Positions 60,817 to 64,000 of a stretch of 64,000 nucleotides of DNA are shown here, one piece after another. The notes beneath the pieces are model-generated. The model was not told the DNA's origin, made no database searches, and worked only from the letters and a program-made list of their open reading frames with translations. The stretch is from an uncultured Lachnospiraceae bacterium (GTDB lineage: Bacteria; Bacillota; Clostridia; Lachnospirales; Lachnospiraceae). Numbering within the stretch: the first letter of the stretch is position 1; each line of letters opens with the position of its first letter. Where the stretch lies: the NCBI GenBank assembly GCA_910579935.1, contig CAJTVQ010000020.1:3815-67814 (forward strand), written 5' to 3'. The position numbers and the translations under genes are program-made.

Positions 60817-61965
60817 CTACACATTCTCCTCCAGTTTTTTGGGATTAAATTTATCCATAATTTCAAAGTCATCCACTGCTATACATTCTGTAATCTCATG
60901 AATCATCCACTGTAAAGACAATAAATTCATAAATGAAGAATATACATCGTCTCTGCCTGCCGCCTCGGCCATTTTGTTTTTCCAATTAGAATACATTTCT
61001 TCATACGTTCCACGCAGATTTTTTGCAGAAGGGAGTTCCTTTTTCTTCGGAACCTGCAAATACTCATCTGTCAAAACAAAAACTTCCGTCAGTCTTGCCC
61101 GTATCTTTTCCACTGTTTCCGCCTGAATAACGGCAAGAATTCTGGTTTCAAGATCAAAAGGAAGTCTAAGCTGTTTAAGCTCATCCAGAGCCCTTTTCAT
61201 TCCTTTTCTGAAATACTGGCCGTTATAGTCATCAGAAACTTCTTCACCACGATAAAATGGCGGACAGGGGTTTAATACAGCATTTTTATTAGCCATATCC
61301 ATTATTTCTTTGGTTACCTGATATCCTCTAAAATCATTTAATACACTGGCAGGCAAAGAATCCGTACATATAATATCTTTTCCTTTGATTGCTACTTTTA
61401 TATCATGATATACCTGTACATCATCCATCTCATAACCAGAACAACAACACTGTGACAAATCAAATCCCATAACTTCAGAAGCTTCTTTCCAAGCCAGACC
61501 GATATTTCCGGATTTGCCACAGAACAGATATTTATCGCTTATAAAGTTATCTCTGATTATTGACAGCGAATACATATCTGATAAAATTTCACAAGGATGA
61601 TTTATATCAGTCATTGCATTGATAACCGGAGTTTTTGAATACTCAGCAAATTTTTCAACCAACTGTATGTCCCCATGCCGCACAATAACAATATCTGCCC
61701 AATTGTTTAAATAACCGCAGACATCTCTTAAATCTTCCTTTTTTTCCAATGCATCATTTGGAAATAGTATGGACTGTCCACCTAGGAGATATATCCCCTT
61801 TTCAAATGTTACTCGTGTTCTGATACTTGAAGCAGGAAAATACAGAATAACACTTTTTCCATTAAGGAAACCATTATATTTTCCGGTACTGATTCCGTCT
61901 GCAATATTGAATATTTCGTATACTTCGCTTGATCGTAAATCAGTTAATCTAATCAAATCTTTCAT
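60817..61965 (-). CDS. Ornithine/aspartate carbamoyltransferase family, extended form
   Basis: A 382-residue member of the family that transfers a carbamoyl group to an amine. The carbamoyl phosphate loop is S46-S-I-R-T-R51, with HPCE at 123-126 for the usual HPCQ. The OTC-type HCLP loop is replaced by NPCPPF at 232-237. The first 300 residues cover both domains, and about 80 C-terminal residues, helical and without known motif, are extra (normal length is 305-335). The amine substrate cannot be named; the altered loops argue against plain ornithine. The gene is AT-rich and overlaps the relaxase remnant by 17 bp, so it probably arrived by transfer. Confidence 0.75.
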   Translation of the reverse strand: MKDLIRLTDLRSSEVYEIFNIADGISTGKYNGFLNGKSVILYFPASSIRTRVTFEKGIYLLGGQSILFPNDALEKKEDLRDVCGYLNNWADIVIVRHGDIQLVEKFAEYSKTPVINAMTDINHPCEILSDMYSLSIIRDNFISDKYLFCGKSGNIGLAWKEASEVMGFDLSQCCCSGYEMDDVQVYHDIKVAIKGKDIICTDSLPASVLNDFRGYQVTKEIMDMANKNAVLNPCPPFYRGEEVSDDYNGQYFRKGMKRALDELKQLRLPFDLETRILAVIQAETVEKIRARLTEVFVLTDEYLQVPKKKELPSAKNLRGTYEEMYSNWKNKMAEAAGRDDVYSSFMNLLSLQWMIHEITECIAVDDFEIMDKFNPKKLEENV

Positions 61966-62790
61966 TTAAAGCTACCTTTTTCAGTCTTAAAAATCCGTAA
62001 CTTCTCATTATATTTGTTACATTCCAATTCCATTCTCTTAAAATCCAGACACTGTTTTCTCGCCGCAAAATTCTCACCCGAAATATATTTTTGATAAAGA
62101 ACATTTCCAGCACGGCGGCACGGTCAAAATCATCACCCAGTTTCCGGGCGGTGATTGGCTTCGTCCTGTCCGGCGTGAGGTACGACAACCTCCCCCGGCT
62201 CTCTTTGACGGTCACGCCCTGCTGTAACAGCTTCCCGGAGAAATCCTCAAAAGAGATAGAAAAGGACAGGGCGGTGCGGATCGTGCACCGCAGCTTCTCC
62301 TTGTCCGTTTCAAATTTCGTAACTTTGGGCGGCTCTCCTGCGGAGGCAGGGGAAGCGTTCTCCTTATCCAGTGCGGCTTGTCCTTTCCGCTTCGCCCAAT
62401 ACTCACGCTCGGTGACACGGTTCTTGCTCCCATGCAATAAGTCAATCTGATAGAGGTTTTCCCGGTGGCACATCTCCATGACTTCCGCTTTGAAATACTC
62501 CATAGCAGCGTCCGTACAGCGGTGCTTGCAGCCCTCCCTTGTGTCCGCTGGTCTTTCCATGTAGGGCAGTAGTGGCACTTCGGCAATCCGCAAAGAATTG
62601 ATTACGATATGCACATGAATGTTGCCGCTGTGGTTATGCCCGTCCGGGTGGGTGCATACAAGGGCTTGGTGTCCGGGAAAATGTTCTCTGCAAAACTGCT
62701 CGCCCAACTCCTGCGCCCGGTCTACGGTCAAGCCGTTGTCCTGTGTGTCACGGGGGTCAAAACTGATAATGTAATGGTGACTTTGCTATT
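61949..62790 (-). pseudogene. Truncated relaxase of a Tn1549-like conjugative element
   Basis: The reading frame from about 62790 carries HHYIISFDPRDTQDNGLTVD and the histidine triad HNHSGNIHVHIVINSLR. It continues with HGSKNRVTEREYWAKRKGQ, all typical of relaxases of Tn1549/CTn-type elements. Both ends are lost. A stop codon lies just before HHY, so the N-terminal half is missing. After FDRAAVLEMFF the sequence changes to an unrelated AT-rich tail that runs into the carbamoyltransferase gene. A start codon at 62731 would still give a 260-residue product, but nicking is unlikely without the N-terminal tyrosine. Confidence 0.8.
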
Positions 62791-62796
62791 CAAATT

Positions 62797-63192
62797 TTAC
62801 AGTTCAATTATTTTTGGCTCGGCTGTAAAAGAATAAATTGTTGCTGTACCATGCTCAAAATAAAATACAGTCATTAAATTATCATCAACAGTGTACATAC
62901 TACTCAAGGCTGCTTTATTGTCGTCCATCATGGTTACTCGTGCTTCCCGGCGTATATCCTCTTTCACTTCACCTTCAACACGAATCCATGTTTCTTTGTA
63001 CATACCGCAGATTTCGATTTTTCCATTTTTCTTCATCTGCTGATACACTTTTTTCTGATTGTTCGTGACGATATAGAGCTTCCCCTCAAATTCACAAACT
63101 GCACCAAAGGGGCGTACATGAGCCTGTCCTTCCTCACTTGTAGCAAGATAAAATGTACCGCAAGACTTTAAATACTCTAAAACTTCATTCAT
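62797..63192 (-). CDS. Pyridoxamine-phosphate-oxidase-like flavoprotein
   Basis: A 131-residue split-barrel protein. Visible are FYLATSEEGQAHVRPFGAVC, LYIVTNNQKKVYQQMKKNGK and EICGMYKETWIRVEGEV, typical of FMN-binding PPOx-like reductases related to NimA and to general stress proteins. It is divergent from an HxlR regulator, a common pairing for redox or electrophile defence. It ends seven bases before the relaxase remnant begins. Confidence 0.9.
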   Translation of the reverse strand: MNEVLEYLKSCGTFYLATSEEGQAHVRPFGAVCEFEGKLYIVTNNQKKVYQQMKKNGKIEICGMYKETWIRVEGEVKEDIRREARVTMMDDNKAALSSMYTVDDNLMTVFYFEHGTATIYSFTAEPKIIEL

Positions 63193-63314
63193 TGTAAAAC
63201 TCCTTTCAGATTATTGGTTGCTTTTCTTCACTTTTGCATGTACAATTATATCTTACAGGAGCGAAAAAACAAGTACGATATTTAATGATACCAGTATCAG
63301 AAAGGAACGTGTAT

Positions 63315-63656
63315 ATGGCTAAAAAAGAATTGTTTGGGCTTTGCCCATATGTAACAACGCAAAAGGTTCTTACTGGAAAATGGTCTATATATATTTTATA
63401 CTTATTATCGGACGGAACAATACGGTTTAATGAACTACAAAGGCGTATGCCCGAAGAAATGACACATACAACTTTGTCAAGGCAACTAAAAACCCTTGAA
63501 GATGAAGGATTGATTATCCGTACTGAATATCAACAGATACCGCCTAAAGTTGAATATAGCCTAAGTGAAATCGGTGAAAAATTCAAGAAAGTTTTAGCTG
63601 TTCTTGAAGTATGGGGCAATGAGTATATTGCTTATTTGAAAAATAAAACGGAATAG
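63315..63656 (+). CDS. HxlR-family regulator
   Basis: A 113-residue winged-helix regulator. The start MAKKELFGLCPYVTTQKVLT carries the conserved Cys of many redox-sensing HxlR proteins. The recognition region is MTHTTLSRQLKTLEDEGLII and the wing PPKVEYSLSEIGEKF. The ATG at 63315 has AAAGGA upstream; an upstream frame to 63234 lies in the divergent promoter. It probably controls the flavoprotein gene. Confidence 0.92.
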   Translation: MAKKELFGLCPYVTTQKVLTGKWSIYILYLLSDGTIRFNELQRRMPEEMTHTTLSRQLKTLEDEGLIIRTEYQQIPPKVEYSLSEIGEKFKKVLAVLEVWGNEYIAYLKNKTE

Positions 63657-63684
63657 AGGGCTACTGTCTATCAAAATCTTTGTG

Positions 63685-63945
63685 TTACTTTATCTCACAT
63701 GAGCATTCTATCAGGGGTTGCTTTTTCTGCCTGCGCACCATCCAGACAGACAGGATCACCTCCATGCCAAACAGCACAAGGAAGAACAGCCCCATTTGCA
63801 GGAACGGGAACTGATATGGAACAACTGTACCCGCAAAGGATTTTTTACTTACTTCCGCACAGACTGCCACGGAAAGCGGCAGCCCCAAGATCAAGACTGT
63901 AAGCGCCGCAAAAAATGCATAGCACATCCCCTCAATGATATTCAT
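63685..63945 (-). pseudogene. FtsX-type ABC permease tail fragment
   Basis: The last 86 codons of a permease: two spans and the sequence VVPYQFPFLQMGLFFLVLFG, ending RRQKKQPLIECSCEIK. The pattern of last span plus short basic tail matches MacB/FtsX-family C-termini. In the frame upstream a stop lies near the first ATG, so the rest is missing. No ribosome site. Confidence 0.55.
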
Positions 63946-64000
63946 CCGGCAATGTCATTAAGTTAGCACCAACAACATAAGGCTTACTGCGGGAAAGATG

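Overview
The window looks like a chromosomal segment of a spore-forming anaerobic Firmicute, most likely a member of the Lachnospiraceae. The basis is gene content and style: an F-type ATP synthase operon with a sodium-type c subunit, pyruvate formate-lyase fermentation, a CwlD-type cortex amidase, a MecA adaptor, a gdpP-rplI-dnaB cluster, consensus AGGAGG ribosome sites and many GHKL/LytTR two-component systems. No rRNA, tRNA or CRISPR array was seen.

Layout. 1-4.8 kb: atp operon on the minus strand, cut inside atpG at the left edge. 5.0-9.1 kb: a DUF402 protein, a SleB-type wall hydrolase, upp, rpiB and a Sua5-type tRNA-modification gene. 9.2-14.1 kb: rhaA, rhaB, an AraC regulator and an unknown membrane protein. 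14.2-16.9 kb: CwlD-like amidase and a GH18 protein. 16.9-17.75 kb: a gene-free stretch with a possible structured element, then mecA. 18.6-24.6 kb: a large lipoprotein made of seven-residue repeats, an MMPL/RND exporter and a divergent TetR regulator whose likely operators are visible twice. 25.1-27.8 kb: a pyruvate formate-lyase operon in which the glycyl-radical domain is a separate gene, with a small Cys-rich relative of that domain between the two. 27.8-31.5 kb: two coiled-coil proteins and a GHKL/LytTR pair. 31.9-32.9 kb: pflA and a ferredoxin. 32.9-37.8 kb: MerR regulator, dnaB, rplI, gdpP. 38.2-39.2 kb: an ECF sigma factor and a membrane anti-sigma-like protein with an FtsX-like outer domain. 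39.3-42.2 kb: rpsR-ssb-rpsF, DUF951, a sirtuin, a YdcF-like protein. 42.5-47.5 kb: a Bce-type peptide sensing and resistance module with a foreign gene fragment in its middle. 47.6-49.5 kb: a DD-carboxypeptidase and a hemerythrin. 49.5-55.9 kb: a heterodimeric ABC exporter with its own GHKL/LytTR pair. 56-60.2 kb: permease remnants, a serine hydrolase and a third GHKL/LytTR pair. 60.5-64 kb: an AT-richer mosaic holding a kinase remnant, an unusual carbamoyltransferase with a tiny companion ORF, a broken conjugative-transposon relaxase, an HxlR/flavoprotein pair and a permease tail.

How the parts work together. The fermentative core (split PFL, its activase and a ferredoxin) is the most unusual metabolic feature: the catalytic body ends just before the point where the glycyl-radical domain normally begins, and that domain is supplied by a small, well-translated gene. 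The regulatory theme is three GHKL/LytTR pairs, each near its own exact or near-exact direct repeat with a 21-bp period. One lies upstream of the system's own promoter, one upstream of the ABC exporter, and one upstream of the third system. That is the geometry expected of LytTR binding sites, with a different sequence for each system. All functional statements rest on reading the sequence and family knowledge; no database search was possible.
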